Source: Sphagnum compactum
Lineage: Eukaryota; Bryophyta; Sphagnopsida; Sphagnales
Direction of reading: 5' to 3'
Length of the DNA: 64,000 nt
NCBI GenBank assembly: GCA_965153455.1
Contig: OZ234493.1
Coordinates: forward strand, 6,996,213-7,060,212
The notes below the pieces were generated by a model. That model saw nothing but the letters and a program-made list of their open reading frames with translations. It did not search any database and was not told the DNA's origin. Made by a program: the position numbers and the translations under genes. Positions 11,104-23,819 of this stretch are shown here, piece after piece. Every line of letters starts with the position of its first letter. The first letter of the stretch is position 1.

Positions 11104-14100
11104 TAATATCTTCTAGTTAGGGATATGATGCACTTGATGAACATCATTGTGCTATTTCGAAATATTCACACCACTAAATCTTATGCTAATATGTATTTTA
11201 TGTTTATATTTCTAAATTCAATTATAATCTTGCATTGTTAGGCTGTTATTTTGTTTTAACAAACTCCTAGTATAAGGTGCTTTCCTTTGCTCTTTCGTTC
11301 CCATCTCTCCTCATTTATATGCTTTTCAAAGGCAAAGATATGGAACTTGTAAATGTTTGAATTCAAAGTCTAATTTCACATTTTTTACACATGGAACAAA
11401 TCAAATGTTTCTTTTTCAATTGTCATTTTCCCAACTTCTGTGCCTCCAATCCGATTCCCTACATGATGTTTGAAACAAACTTGCTCTTATATTTGCTTAC
11501 AACATCTTCTCTCATGCCCCTTCACACACTTGATATCAACATATGCCTTATTAGTGGTTTCCAACTTATCAATGGTTGTGACATACAACTTGCAACACAA
11601 GTCATAAAAAAATTAGTTCTAATTTCAAAGGCTTGCTTAGGAAACTTGTCACTAAATGCATTGGGTGTGTTAAATATAGTTATGGAGGAGTGAGTGGCCT
11701 TACTTCATGGGATTCCTTTTTACGCGAATTGTGTAGGCTTATGCAAAGGCAACCTTTCATCTCCAACTTATGATCAAGTTTACTTTTTGTATTTGCTTAC
11801 ACCTTGTTTTTCAATGGCCTTTTATAAGTTTGACGTGAATTCATCTCATCATGAAGAAATAGAACAATTGATTTGCAAAAGAACAACATATATTATTGTG
11901 ATATACAAATTTCATCATAATTTTAAAACTTTATATTTTTTATTTATAAGTTTGCTTAGGAAATATGTACATATTATCATTAAGTTAATGGGTGTATTTG
12001 AGATAATTTTATAGGGATAAGATTGCATTTACCTCTTAAGTTAATTTTTATTTTTTGAATTTTGCAAGTTTAAGCAAAGGGGCAAACCCCCTTTCTAGTT
12101 TTTTTATTAGAGTCACCTCTTGTATTTTCTTGAAGCTTTTTGTGTAGAGAATTGATAGAAGTTCACCATAAACATAAAACTATTGTTAGTTCTTCTTGTT
12201 GAACAATGTGAAACACTTCTTGAAATTGATAAAAACTTCCCATAGTCAACACAATTATACCATAAAATACAATAATACCTTGTTGAAGTTTCAACATTAA
12301 TATTCAACTAATCCACATTAAAGATTACATTCTATGTGTTAGTTTGATTCCATTGAGAAAAAAATCATGCAAAAATCAAACAACATACTCACCAAAAATT
12401 ATATTGCAAAATTTGCTATCAACTTGGTTACCTTGAACCAAGTTGTCTATCCTATGTCTTGAAAATGCGAGCTAACAATGTCCTAAAGGTGTCATCCAAG
12501 ATTTTCTTTTACACCATTCATAAAGTTTAATCATCACCATTCATATTGCAATTTGAGTTCATTGGGTGAAAACACACTAAAAGTGAGCCCCTTTTGTTCA
12601 AAAGAAATTATGTATAACAAGTATTATAATATGTAGCAAGGTAAAATCTTGATTACATCCTTTGGCTATCCTAAACACAAATAAAAAACTTTATGATTTG
12701 CATAACAACATTTTGGAACTCAAAATTCATTTTGAGTCAAAGTTAATCTTAGGAGGAATGGATAAAATCAATGTACATACAATATATAACTTACAGTTTT
12801 CCAATAGCCATAGGGCCTCACATTTGTGGTTCAGCAAACATTACCAAACAAAGGAAAATTGAAAAAATAATGCAATGCCCATCTACAAAATCTCCTTTTC
12901 TTTGATATGGTAGTGGTTTTTTTTCCATATATATGTATAATTATGCATTCACTACTAAAAAAATGCAAAAAAACACATTTTTTAAATGCAAATTTATCCA
13001 AAAAAATTAATTTCTAAATTGTCATAGATTTAATTGATGTATATCAATATCATGCAGCATAAAAAACTCACCCAAGAATTCCATCAACAACCCTAGTTTT
13101 GAAATATATATTAAAATATTCAAACTTTGTGATGGGTATTATTTTATCATTAATATATTCCATCTGTTCAAAATTTTCAATGTTTGTTGGAGTTTTTAGA
13201 AGAAATAATTAGAATAAGTCTAAAGTTAATCAATTCTACTTTAAAATAAAATAAAATAAATCCAACATGTGATGTCCATATGTTACCAAAAAAATTAATT
13301 GCAAAATGATTATACTTGTGACTACAATTTTTGGGAGGCTTAGTGTGCTTTCACCCCATTATATTTTAAAACTATATTAAGGCCATAATTAAGACATTCA
13401 TAATATGCTATAAAGGTGAATTTAGAATAAATTTATGATGAACATAAAATGTTTTCAAATTTGAGTAGACAATTATTATTGTACATGTGCAAGCTATTTT
13501 TTTGGAACATATAAAATGTGTGTATTTATACATCATTAAAATTTTAACATGTGCTTTATGATACCAACCATGTGTTAATCTATATTTAAAATAAATAAAG
13601 CACACTTGATCATCTCAATGACCATATCTTTTTGTGGAGAACATATTTTTTCATAATGGATGGTGTAACCCAATGTTGGATGGAAATACTAATGGGTGCT
13701 GCTTATCAACATGCATAATAATGAGATGCGTATTCAAATATTGGCTATTTTTCCATATTTAGCATTGTGGATAACTAACAAACCTAAGTCTTACATATAT
13801 CCTTATGCATAAGTATATATGCTTCAAATGTGACTGTACAATATGCATATATGGTAATAACTTTTTATGGAGTCCCATATATGAATACCTATCCTATCAT
13901 GGCAAGCTATTATAAGGGTGGGGTAATTTGGATGGGGTGTGGTTGGGGCAAACTTCTTGTGCTACAATGGCCAAAGTTCTTTTGAGAATTGGGGTTCACA
14001 ACTCACTAAAAAGTTATTCTAGTTTAAGGATGTGAATGCTTTTAAGTGAATGGAACAAAATAATGATAATCTAGATTTTGAATATGCATAACCTTTGTAT

Positions 14101-15082
14101 GTATTCATAGTAAATTTGAATTTAAGAAGTGGCAAATTCATATCCATATTTAAGTTGAATCCATATTTGCTTTCACAAATGAATTGTTGGAATTTTTCAA
14201 TGCATATTCATTTATCATTTTTAAAACAAAACATGCCTTATTGCTATCTTGGTATTAATGTAAAAATATGGTATCCATCGAACACTAATATAATCCTCTT
14301 TCATTGTCATTTCATATGGGATGAATCCAAGTCTTTCAATTGTTGAGAACACATTCCCTAGGCAATGGTTGTGCAACATGTCATGTCCATGCAACATACT
14401 TGATCTTATATGTGTGTGTCTCATGTGAGAATGCATCCCACCAACAATCTTCATAGGTGGAATAATGGACAAAAATTCAACAAAAAAGTGTGTGACATGG
14501 GTTATGTTGTGTCAAGTGCAAGGTTGGGTGAGAAAACATTTCACCTTGATCTACTCACATGTAGACATTAAGATAAATATGTACCTTGCTTGGTTGGTAA
14601 ATATTTTTGCCACTATACTAATTACCCTACCTAGGTGGTAAATACTTCAAACATACACTATCTTTACCCTATTGTGCAAATATAGATTTGAGATTTCTTT
14701 CTACTTGTGGGTGGATAGGTAATTATTTTGATACACGCAAAAATATTGTACATGCCAAAGTCATCTCATGACATATACACATTTCCTTATTTTGCAATGT
14801 TTGTGGTTATGATGGATTTGTTCGAATTGTGGTGATTAGCTAATGAAAATATTTGTTTTTCACACTTTATTTCAAATAATTTTGCAATTTTCCTTGACAA
14901 GATTCTTATCGTATGTATTTAGATCAATTTTTGTTATTTTTCTTTGTAAAATGATTTAAATTTCACGTGTTTATGTTTGCAATGCCAATTGCAAAACTAT
15001 TTTTTTCCCCCAATGTCAATGTGTCAAACTTGTACACATATTTAATATATTTTTGATTTACAATTCATCTATGCATTATCCA
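11104..15082. other. Gene-free AT-rich region
   Basis: Two adjacent plus-strand frames (11391-11693 and 11694-12014, about 100 codons each) look low in complexity and match nothing that I recognise. A short AAAATA microsatellite lies at 13,241-13,260. At 12,951 CACTACTAAAAAAATG resembles a CACTA-type terminus but I find no partner end. I see no RNA gene. Confidence 0.5.
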
Positions 15083-15478
15083 TCTATGAAGGAAGGTTGT
15101 TTGTTTGTTTGTTTGTCATGTTGAGATCTCCTTAACCACAATGCCTCTTTGTTGCACTTTTGGTGCCATTGGAAAGCCCTTGATGAGTAGGGTTTCATAA
15201 TGTTTTGACCTAGGGTGAATAAGTTTTCAAATATTGAATAAAACTTTCACTAAAATTTCATCTAATTTAAAACTAAAAATTATAGGGAATTTTGGTGCAC
15301 TCTAGGTATTGTTGGAAAGACCTTAGTGAGTAAGATTTAATGAAAACAATTTGAAATTTTTTAGACTTAAGATATGGTACATATTGAATTTTGGGGAGCT
15401 TTTGTCATTAGAAATTCAATTAAAATTACAAAAATGGTTTTGGAAGGAAAAATTAGTTGCATAACTAGTTCACACTTG
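15083..15478 (+). mobile_element. Helitron-like non-autonomous element, older copy
   Basis: Starts TCTATGAAGGAAGGTTG and ends GCATAACTAG followed by host T. It shares its start, a middle word (TTGGAAAG), an almost identical GGAAGGAAAAAT(T/C)AGTTG stretch and the CTAG end with the copy at 28,477-28,765. The 5' TC, the 3' CTAG and insertion between A and T are Helitron rules. A (GTTT)n run lies at 15,098-15,117. The terminal hairpin is not evident here, so the class is tentative although the repeat relationship is clear. Confidence 0.4.
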
Positions 15479-16009
15479 CTATCCCGGTACTTACTTAAGT
15501 TCTTGAACTTTAAGGTCTGCCATTGAAACCTGACATTCAAAATCAGGTTTTATAATTTTATAAAATTTTTGGCACAAATAATAAGTAAAATTTCAAAAAT
15601 TCGGCAAAACAAAAAAAATTAAAAAATTAACGCCAAAATCGTTCAGGTACTACCGTATTCCAGAACCCATAAATTGAGCAAGCATTATTTACCCTTGATC
15701 TTGGTATGCCATAGTTAGGCTTCACATGTTGTTGCCCTAATAAACAGTCCTCTCCAAACAATAGAACCAACCAGCATTTTGTTTTTCCCCTGGCCAAATT
15801 TTTATTAAAAAAAAAAAGAAAATGTGAAAAGAAGTGGGTTTTTGGTTTTTAATCAGCAAATTTAATTTTTAAAAATTTTTTTTGATAAAAATCTGGCAAT
15901 TTCTATCTTAAGTTCCATGTAATAAAAAGGATGCTTAAGTTGAATGCTTAAGTTTTTTCTACCTTCATAGTGGGACTCTAAATAGCCCAGATGTCTCTAA
16001 AATCTTCTT

Positions 16010-16280
16010 ATGCTTGATGACCACTTTGGCTAAAATTGGCTACAAGCTAAAGAAAGATTTAGCCAAATTTGGCTACAAGCTAAATATGAAGTAATTTTTA
16101 AAATAATAAACCTTTCTATAATTTTTGCTGCCTACATGAAACCATATATAGAAGTCTAGAGTTTTTTCTTAAATTTTGGTCGAATTCTAGCTATTGGAAA
16201 TCTCCAAAAGCACTTGATTTTTAGCACTTAAATTTTTTTAAGATAGCTTTTTGGCTATATTTTAGCCAGAAAAAACAAGG
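16010..16280 (+). repeat. Dispersed ~270-bp repeat (family A), copy 1
   Basis: Carries the family words GATTTAGCCAAATTTGGCTA, CATATATAGAAGTCTAGAG, GAATTCTAGCTATTGGAAAT and TTTTTGGCTATATTTTAGCC in order. The same order occurs at 33,270-33,610 (plus), 32,240-32,400 (minus) and 17,690-17,910 (minus). It is non-coding. Confidence 0.65.
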
Positions 16281-16726
16281 CGGCTCATGTGAAGTGGTAA
16301 TAGCTCTAGTACTAAGCAACTCAAATGATGTTACATAAGTCGGATCAACATTAAGAATAACTCACAATATTTTTCACTTATAACTAATTATTGAAGCTTC
16401 CCACAAGCTTTTATCACTAGGCTTACATTTTGTAAACTTGATGAGCATCACAATTACAAAAATAAATAAAAATAAAATGCTTCATATATCTTATATATAA
16501 AGTGCCTTGTCTGTCCGTCGAGGTCCTGAAAGTCGAGGTCTTGTCCGTCCGTCGAGGTCTTGAAACCCAGATCGGGACCCGCCTGTCCGTCCGTCTAGTC
16601 GAGGTCCTGAAACCCAGATCCCAAATTGTAAAAGTAAAATAACCACCCAAAAACCTGCCTGGCTCCTCTTTTCCGGGTTTTCGTGAAACCCGGCAGTTCT
16701 GTGCACGAAAACCCGGCAGTTCTGTG

Positions 16727-17250
16727 ATTATGTGGATGAAATATTATACGTTTTTAGTTCCGTCCAATGAGCTCAGAGTTCTGGATGGGTGGTTATGAGG
16801 ATGAGATATCATGTATTTGTAGTTCCGTCCAATTAGGAGGAATGATTTGTGGATGAAATATTAAAGATTTTGTAGTTTTGTCCACTTAGAGTTTTGGATG
16901 GATTGATTATGTGGATGAAATATTTATGTATTCGTAAGTTCCGTCTAATGATAAGTTTTGCATGGTGATTTATTTGGATGAAATATCATGTATTTGTAAT
17001 TCCGTCCAATTAGGAGTTCTGGATGGATGATTATGCAGGTGAAAATATTACGTATTTAGAGTTCCATCTAATTAGGAGTTCTGGATGGATTGATGATGTG
17101 GATGAAATATTATGTATTTATATAATTCTATCCAATTAGGAGTTCTGGATGGATGATTATGTGGATGAAAATATCACGTATTTGGGAGTTCCATCTAATT
17201 ATGAGGATGTGGATGAAACATTATGGATTTGTAATTCCGTCCAATTAGGC
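16727..17250. repeat. ~62-bp minisatellite, about nine units
   Basis: Repeated unit GTGGATGAAATATTATGTAT followed by TTGTAATTCCGTCCAATTAG and GAGTTCTGGATGGATGATTA. Unit starts lie near 16,733, 16,797, 16,851, 16,911, 16,974, 17,035, 17,098, 17,161 and 17,203, so spacing is mostly 60-64 bp, with two shorter units. Confidence 0.85.
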
Positions 17251-17508
17251 TTGGGTGCAACACAGCGCAAAGAGACGACGAAGAGGCGAAGCGCAGATGG
17301 CTGCTTCTTCACAACTTTCATGCAAACGAGAAACTGAATCGGAAGTGCGCAATTGTGGGTCTACGGAATCGGACATGGTCGGCCAAGAACAGGGGCCACG
17401 GCAGCGACCATGATATACACCTGAGAGGAAGAAGCTTCTTTTGTTTTGTGACTGTTGTTGTTTTTTCCCAGTGCCGTGTCGTGCCTTGCAGGCACGGGTT
17501 ACCACGGG
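17251..17508 (+). other. GC-rich island with a 38-codon frame, possible captured gene fragment
   Basis: From 17,251 base composition jumps and CpG becomes frequent. An ATG frame at 17,297-17,413 encodes 38 residues starting MAASSQLSCKRETESE. I recognise no domain, and there is no splice donor that I would defend. The strong contrast with the flanks and its place inside a bounded element make a captured exon piece possible, but a chance frame is equally plausible. Confidence 0.2.
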
Positions 17509-17689
17509 TTATATATAAGGATGCAAAAATATTAAGGTTTGGAGTGGCAGATTATGTCATTTTCTTGATCACATTATATGACATTACTTTCCAGTGATGA
17601 ACAAACACTCCTAATAGTAACCAAAATCTTTTGTTGAGCATAATTTTTTTAAATTTTTTTTTGTTGAATCCACCACCCCAGAGCAGCCT

Positions 17690-17910
17690 TTTTTTATTGC
17701 TGAAATTTCACCATAAAGGAAAATCCAAAATTCAAAACTGAAAAAATGATGCAATTTTGGAGGTTTTCAATTGCCAGAATTGAGGGAAAGAAATACTAAA
17801 ACTTGCCAAATTTTAGAAGGATGTGTAGCCATTCATATCTGGTTTATAGGTTTATAGCCAGATCTGGCTAAATCCTCCTGAGAATGATTGCTAGTTTAGC
17901 CACAAACAAA
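17690..17910 (-). repeat. Dispersed repeat family A, copy 2 (inverted)
   Basis: On the minus strand it reads GAGGATTTAGCCAGATCTGG, then AATTCTGGCAATTGAAAACC, matching the order seen at 16,010 and 33,270. Together with copy 1 it forms a diverged inverted pair about 1.9 kb apart. Confidence 0.5.
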
Positions 17911-17921
17911 AATTCTTAAAC

Positions 17922-17949
17922 AAACCCTAAACCCTAAACCCTAAACCCT
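17922..17949 (+). repeat. Interstitial telomere-type repeat (AAACCCT)4
   Basis: Four consecutive AAACCCT units, the plant telomere sequence. Shorter runs occur at 19,687-19,702, 22,193-22,206 and 31,482-31,493. Confidence 0.85.
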
Positions 17950-19097
17950 CGCCCCTTATGTTGAGTGCGTCACCTGGCTTGCTTTAGTGGGTTCAATTGG
18001 CGGTGTCTTCCTCAACACAATGGGCAGGGGCTTCACCATTCCTTAGTAAGCCCTAAACCCATCAATTTCTGATCCATCAGTCTCTCGTAAGGCAGCCATT
18101 CATTAATGTTGTTTTCCTCATAAACTATCATCCCCCACCAGCTTCAACTTTTGCAAACAGATGGAGAATCTTGGTACTAAGCTACTTGATGCACAAAATC
18201 TGTAGCAAGTCCCCCTCACAAACAACTGACTAGAAACAACAACATACAGAAACAACTTCTGTATGTTTTTCCTCTTGGCTTTCGGTCACCAAGTACACCT
18301 AACAAGCTGGCTTGTATAGCAAACAACATTCATTCAGCTATACTTGACTGATCTTGCTTCTGTTCTTTATACCGACTTTTTATCTCAGATCTGCAGTGCG
18401 GGACACCATTCCATGATCTCCATCAAAACCCTCTCAGTACAACACAAAAAAGTCACAAAACTTTCCAAATTCTCTTATCAGTTCCACCGTCTTCTACATC
18501 AGAGGATTCAAAGCAATCCTTCACTGTCAACTTAACACCACTCACAAAACCATCAAGAATTATAATGCATTAGATTTTCAATGCTTCAGACCCTCAGCTG
18601 TTTTCTCTCTTTTTTTGTCTTTTTTTGGGGCTTTTAAAGCATTTTGCAATCAGTCAACAAGCAGATACAAAACATGATCACAATCACAATCTCATTTCCA
18701 TTTCAGCCCTGGAATGTTTGATAAGCATCAATGCACCATCTCTTCTAGTATGCTTCATGCCTCACCATACTATCAGCACATTAACGAAACAGGGTAGCTT
18801 TCTGTTGAATGAAATCCTTGTTCATGAAAACCCGAGCTAATTTTAGTTGGACAAAGAAGAAATTTTTTCCTCCTTTTCCTTCCACACTGTACTACTGCCA
18901 TCATTGATATGGTCATCAAGATGTACTTTTGTGTAAGTGGAAGCCATTGCACCCGCTTGAGTCTACATGTTGGGTCCATAGCAATCTTGGGTGGTTCTTT
19001 GATTTTATTATAACCAATGTTGGAAGGTTCTCCAGTTGGGAGTCAAAGAGCTGACAATGCAATTTCAAGGTATTGCAAACCAAATTGCAACCTGTAG

Positions 19098-19223
19098 CTT
19101 CAAGGCAATTGGAATCAAAACCAAACCCGAGACTTGTGGCTTCAAGGCAATTTGAATCAAAACCAAACCCGAGACTTGTGGCTTCAAGGCAATTTGAATC
19201 AAAACCAAACCCGAGACTTGTGA
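19098..19223. repeat. 42-bp tandem repeat, three copies
   Basis: CTTCAAGGCAATTTGAATCA plus AAACCAAACCCGAGACTTGT and GG, at 19,098, 19,140 and 19,182. Copies 2 and 3 are almost identical. The unit length is a multiple of three, so an open frame repeats 14 residues through it, but there is no other sign of a gene. Confidence 0.9.
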
Positions 19224-19667
19224 GGTTTCAAGAATTGAGCTTGGACCTGGATCCAATCAAGAAAACTGGGGATTATTTTTTTTTGGAATCAGATCTGACA
19301 CCAACCTACTACCATAAACCAGGTTTGGGGTATCTTAATGTTTAGATTTTTGAACTTGAGCTTGTAGCTTTTGGCCCCATTGAGCTTTCTTTCATTGCAA
19401 TTGAGCTTCTCTTTCTCTTATGAGCCCTTTGAGTTGATCTTTTCACTTTCTGATCCCATCAAGTTTTCCAATCCCTTACTTTTCTCCTCCTCTCTTTCTA
19501 CTTCCCTCTTTCTTCCCAATTTTCCATGAGGCCTTCCTTTTTGGTTACACACACACACATTAAAAAACTCCATATTTTGTCACATATGTTTAATACAATC
19601 AGCGTTTGTTTTTTTGGGGTATTAGTCATTCTAATCAATAACCCTAAACCCAAACTGGAACAAGAAA

Positions 19668-19804
19668 AAGCTCGTCAAGGGTCCCTTAAAAAACCCTAAA
19701 CCCTAAACTTAACCCTTACTGGTCAAAACCAATCTTTCGAATTTTTTTTTCCTTAGAAGCTCATCAAGGGTCCCTTAAAAACCCTAAGCCCTAAACCTAA
19801 CCCA
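19668..19804. repeat. ~89-bp direct duplication containing telomere-like words
   Basis: AGCTC(G/A)TCAAGGGTCCCTTA followed by AAACCCTAA(A/G)CCCTAAAC occurs at about 19,668 and again at about 19,757. The duplicated block includes degenerate AAACCCT units. Confidence 0.7.
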
Positions 19805-20204
19805 TACCAAGTGATTCTTGCTTTGGAAAAGAAATATAACTGAAACCCAACACTGATCCACACCTTAAAACTTGAATGTCTCTAATGAATTTCAATATGT
19901 TGGTAGGCATGCCCTTACATGATGTGAAACTAATGAATAGGCTTTCCATCCAGAACCTCACCAGCACACCATTGTGGACGGATGGATGATATGTGAACAG
20001 GAAAGAGTTTTCATCGTATAACTGTCCCATAAGTAACCACAGTGGTTAGCTATGTACTATCCAAATCCACATGTATCTACCAACCTAGTAACCACAGAGA
20101 GTCTTACCTTTTTACTTATGTACCTAGTAAACTCTTACATTACCTGTACTCACTTACCTATGATACTTACCCACTTACATATGGAGTTACATAGTAGTTT
20201 GAGG

Positions 20205-20315
20205 TCGAAGTAGGATGCGTTATAACACGATATGTTATGATTTTTGAGTTTTTAATGTTATGTTATGTTATGATAACATAAGTAGGATGGGTTATAACAT
20301 GATATGTTGTGGTCA
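20205..20315. repeat. Short direct duplication
   Basis: GTAGGATG(C/G)GTTATAACA followed by (C/T)GATATGTT appears at about 20,211 and about 20,282, separated by a TTATG-rich stretch. Confidence 0.6.
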
Positions 20316-20849
20316 TATCCATCTATGTTCACGTAATTTGCTTAAATGTTAGGCTTATTTATCCACTAGTGACACCAAGTTTGCTAAAAACACAAGAGTT
20401 TGGAAGGAAAACAAACTGAAAAAAAACTCAAAATCTCACTCCTAAGATTGCTAGGGTAACATAGCAAAATATGAAAATTTTAATGTCCACCATTTCTTTC
20501 TTTTTTCCTCTTCGTCCTCCTCTTGATCGTGGGTGTTTGTAGGCTATAGTAGACACCAGTTATAGTTATAGAAAGATGTCACAAAAGTCGTGCTCCACAT
20601 GAATCCTTTGCACGTTTTAAAATAGACTTTAGATTATTTTGTCAAAACTTTTTTCACATTTAAAAGTGGACCGTGCTACTTTGTTAGGATTTTAGGATGA
20701 AAGTTGAAATTATCATTGTTAATTTTTTCCCCAAAAAGTCAATTTTAAATTTATCTTTAAACCACTAAACATTATTTTTTCACTTCAAATATTATTTGGT
20801 AGGGTAGTTTTCAAAGCTACCCTATGGGTATTGTAGTGGACATTTACTC

Positions 20850-20851
<2 letters not shown>

Positions 20852-20899
<48 letters not shown>
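20852..20899. repeat. (TA)n(TG)n compound microsatellite
   Basis: About ten TA units followed by about fourteen TG units without interruption. Confidence 0.95.
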
Positions 20900-20902
<3 letters not shown>

Positions 20903-23350
20903 AAACAATTGGATATTAATGATTTTCATGACCTAGTTTATTTTTAAGGCTCGATTGAACTAAATGGAGTTTAAAAATTAAATGAATTTGAAGTTGTACT
21001 ATGTATAATAGTTTACTTATTTTCAAATTTGACATCAATTGGGTCTATTGGATGCAAAGATGTTCAAAGGAGCCAATGGGATTACTTTATAAAAGGACCA
21101 TAAGTCCTTTCTTAGTCCTTTTCATTTTTTCACATCAACAAATTTACGAGTGAAATCTTTTGTAACTTATTATTAAAAATACATATAGTTGCCCCAATAT
21201 ATCACATATTTTGTGTTAGTCATTGTTGAATAAATATGAAAACTTCAAAGTGTGCAAATTTTACCAAGTTTTACATTTCATCTCAAAAATTTATCATAAT
21301 TTTGAATCATACAAAAATATGTTAACTACTTTAGATTTATTTTTTGTATAATAAGATACAACTTTGATTTATGTCATGTACATGACATTGCATTTTCATG
21401 TGGTAAAAGACTTTTGAAAATTTGAGATTATGAAACGTACTTTGAATTTTTTAAAACTTTTAATTCCACAACTTTTTAATTGTGAGTGTCTTTTGAGTGT
21501 GGGTGTTAGGTAGACACAATTTTTTAAGATTAAAATTGCTTCATTAGAAGAGTTTTTTACCTTAATCCTTTGCAAAATTGATTGTTTTTTACATAACTAT
21601 TGTTAAGTTCAATAAACCTTTACTAAAACCAAAACCCAAAATTAAACCTAATGAATTTTTAATTAAAAAATTTCAACACTCATTTTAGTCATTTAGTACT
21701 TGGAATGATTAACATAACTTTAGAATGTCAAGATGAAAAGATATGTAAATTTAAAAATAATTTTTAGCACTATCCAATGTCATTTTTGGTTCCTTTGAAC
21801 ATATTTGCACCCATTGTAGCTTGTAGATTCCTTCTTACATGAATGTATGGCATTACACTATGGTGGGTTTTGGATTTGTGTACAATAAAACTATACAATG
21901 ATTATAAAAACTTTGTAATGGCAATGCATTTCTATAATGAAGTTTTTTTTTCTTCTTTTTTTTCTTTGTGCCATTTTCACGAGAAGATACATTGTGAAAA
22001 TGAACTATTTTCATGTTTTGATGCCCTACAAAAATTCCATCAATTTGTTTTTCCAGAAATCATGATTTCTCAATGCCAAAGTTATTACATTCATCACAAA
22101 TTTATAGGCTTTATGGGTTCATGTCAAATTCATGTGAAATCTCTTATTTCATAGGTTTGTATTGTTTAAACATGAATGTCGTGCATTATTTAAACCCTAA
22201 ACCCTACACATAGAAGCAATAATGATTGGTTGAAGACGTTTAGAAAAAAAAGATAAGTCATTTCAACACCAAATTTAAGGTTAAACTAAGTTTCACACCC
22301 CATTGAAGCCCAATGTACATTTTTTCTTTGTTTTTTGAAATCTCATCCATTATGTGACCAAATAGGGGGTTTTAGTGCCTTTTTTTTGACTTTATGAATA
22401 ACTTTAATGTGTGAATAGTTTTTTTCCTTGAATTTGATTTTTTTGGGGCACATTGGAACCTAAGGAGTTTATAAGTCACAAAATTATTGAAAATAATTGC
22501 TTGAGGTAATTTTGATCATGTTGCATTCATTATTGTTATGTTTATATGCCATTCTCTAATTAGTTTTAATTATGATGTATGACTTTTCTATTTAAAGAAA
22601 TTACAAAAACATGTTCCCCATGGATGGTTTCATTTCTTTAACAAAATTTTATATTCCTTGAGCCCATTTGACATGATAAGGGTAATGTAAAAATAACATC
22701 TATTCGGAGTTGTGGTGTGAATTTTTCACATGCATTACATTGTCATGTACCTATCATTTAAAGAAAAACATTGTAATGGAATCATCATATGTCATTTCAA
22801 CGATTCAAGAAAGGATAAGAGGATGCAAAACCTTTACATCCTTCATTTCGATTATCTTAAAGTGGGTCATGGGGAAGCATAAAGATGTATTTGCATGTAG
22901 GTGCAAAAAAATGTGGTGCAAAAAATTCAATAAAAATCCTAGGTGCCCATGACATGAATAAGACCAATCAATGCATGTGATGCATTGTAGCAAAGTTAAT
23001 TCGTTGTTTTCTAATTTCATTGCATGGTTTTGGTTCATTTGTATGCTAAAAATTTACTCCTTATATGTTTTTTAGGTCCCTGAACAAAACAACCATTATA
23101 ATTGCAATGTTTACTTGTTGTGTTATATGGAGTTCTATGTCAAGCAAATGCCTTTGGATTTCAAACTTGCCATAAATTAAGGTTCCCATTTTGTGAAATA
23201 TTTGAAAACTTGAACTAATTTTTGTAATATTTTGAAATGTTTGGCAACATCTTTCATATGAAACTTTTGTTGTGTGTAGTTGACTTGATTATGGTTCAAT
23301 TTGCTCAAGTCTTTGAAAAGTGAGTAGAAATTCAAGAATTGTTGAAAAGC
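20900..23350. other. Gene-free AT-rich region
   Basis: Only short frames without recognisable domains and no clear tandem structure. A short telomere-like run (AAACCCTAAACCCTA) sits at 22,193. Confidence 0.5.
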
Positions 23351-23359
23351 CTTTAGCAA

Positions 23360-23805
23360 AGTGATTTGGAAATTTTAATTTTTATGTTTTCAATGTGTCT
23401 TTGGATGCATTTGAACATGTTTGTCCCAACCCTTCAAACCTTCATAACTTTCAAAAAACACCTTTGTTTGGCAATGCAAGTTCACTATGTTATAACATTC
23501 ATTTTAGGGTTTTCTAATGATCTAAAGATCATGGAATTTGAACACATCCTCTCAAACCTCACTTTAAATAATGAAAATTCCTTGGGAATGTCAACTCCCA
23601 AAGTGAAAACACAACATCCACAAATATTGGGAATAATTTTTCTTGATTTTTAGATATTTGTCACTTTGTGTGGAAATGTGTTTTGTTGTCCTTGGCCTAC
23701 ACCATGGCCCCATTGTTTCTTATCAAATGCTTAATTTATTTTCAAGAAGGACATTTCCTGGTCATTATTAACAATTAATCATGAGCCCAACTTAAGGTTG
23801 TGACA
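23360..23805 (-). mobile_element. Partial LTR edge with adjacent polypurine tract
   Basis: On the minus strand AGTTGGGGGAGAA (23,818-23,806) is directly followed by TGTCACAACC from 23,805. A polypurine tract abutting TGTCA is the signature of the internal/3'-LTR junction of an LTR retrotransposon. The LTR would continue towards lower coordinates; I could not place its other end, and no coding remnant of pol is visible above 23,806. Confidence 0.4.
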
Positions 23806-23819
23806 TTCTCCCCCAACTA

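Larger units (their letters stand above)
16501..17508. mobile_element. ~1.0 kb element flanked by 10-bp direct repeats (MULE-like?)
   Basis: The 10-mer TTATATATAA occurs at 16,491-16,500 and 17,509-17,518, bounding a 1,008-bp segment that is much richer in G+C at both ends than its surroundings. A 9-11-bp duplication is typical of Mutator-like elements; there is no long terminal inverted repeat, but AGTGCCTTG at the left end and a GTGCC-TTGCA-GGCAC hairpin near the right end suggest structured ends. The inside holds short GC-rich duplications (CGAGGTC-TTGAAACCCAGATC; GAAACCCGGCAGTTCTGTG twice), a minisatellite (16,727-17,250) and a GC-rich stretch with a 38-codon frame. The 10-mer is palindromic and AT-only, so chance is possible. 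Confidence 0.4.

Noticed and set aside
11391-12014. Two abutting ~100-codon frames
   Set aside because: No domain, no splice sites or codon pattern; AT-rich sequence opens such frames by chance.
19073-19345. 90-codon frame with ASRQFESKPNPRLV repeats
   Set aside because: Explained by the 42-bp tandem repeat; no other gene features.
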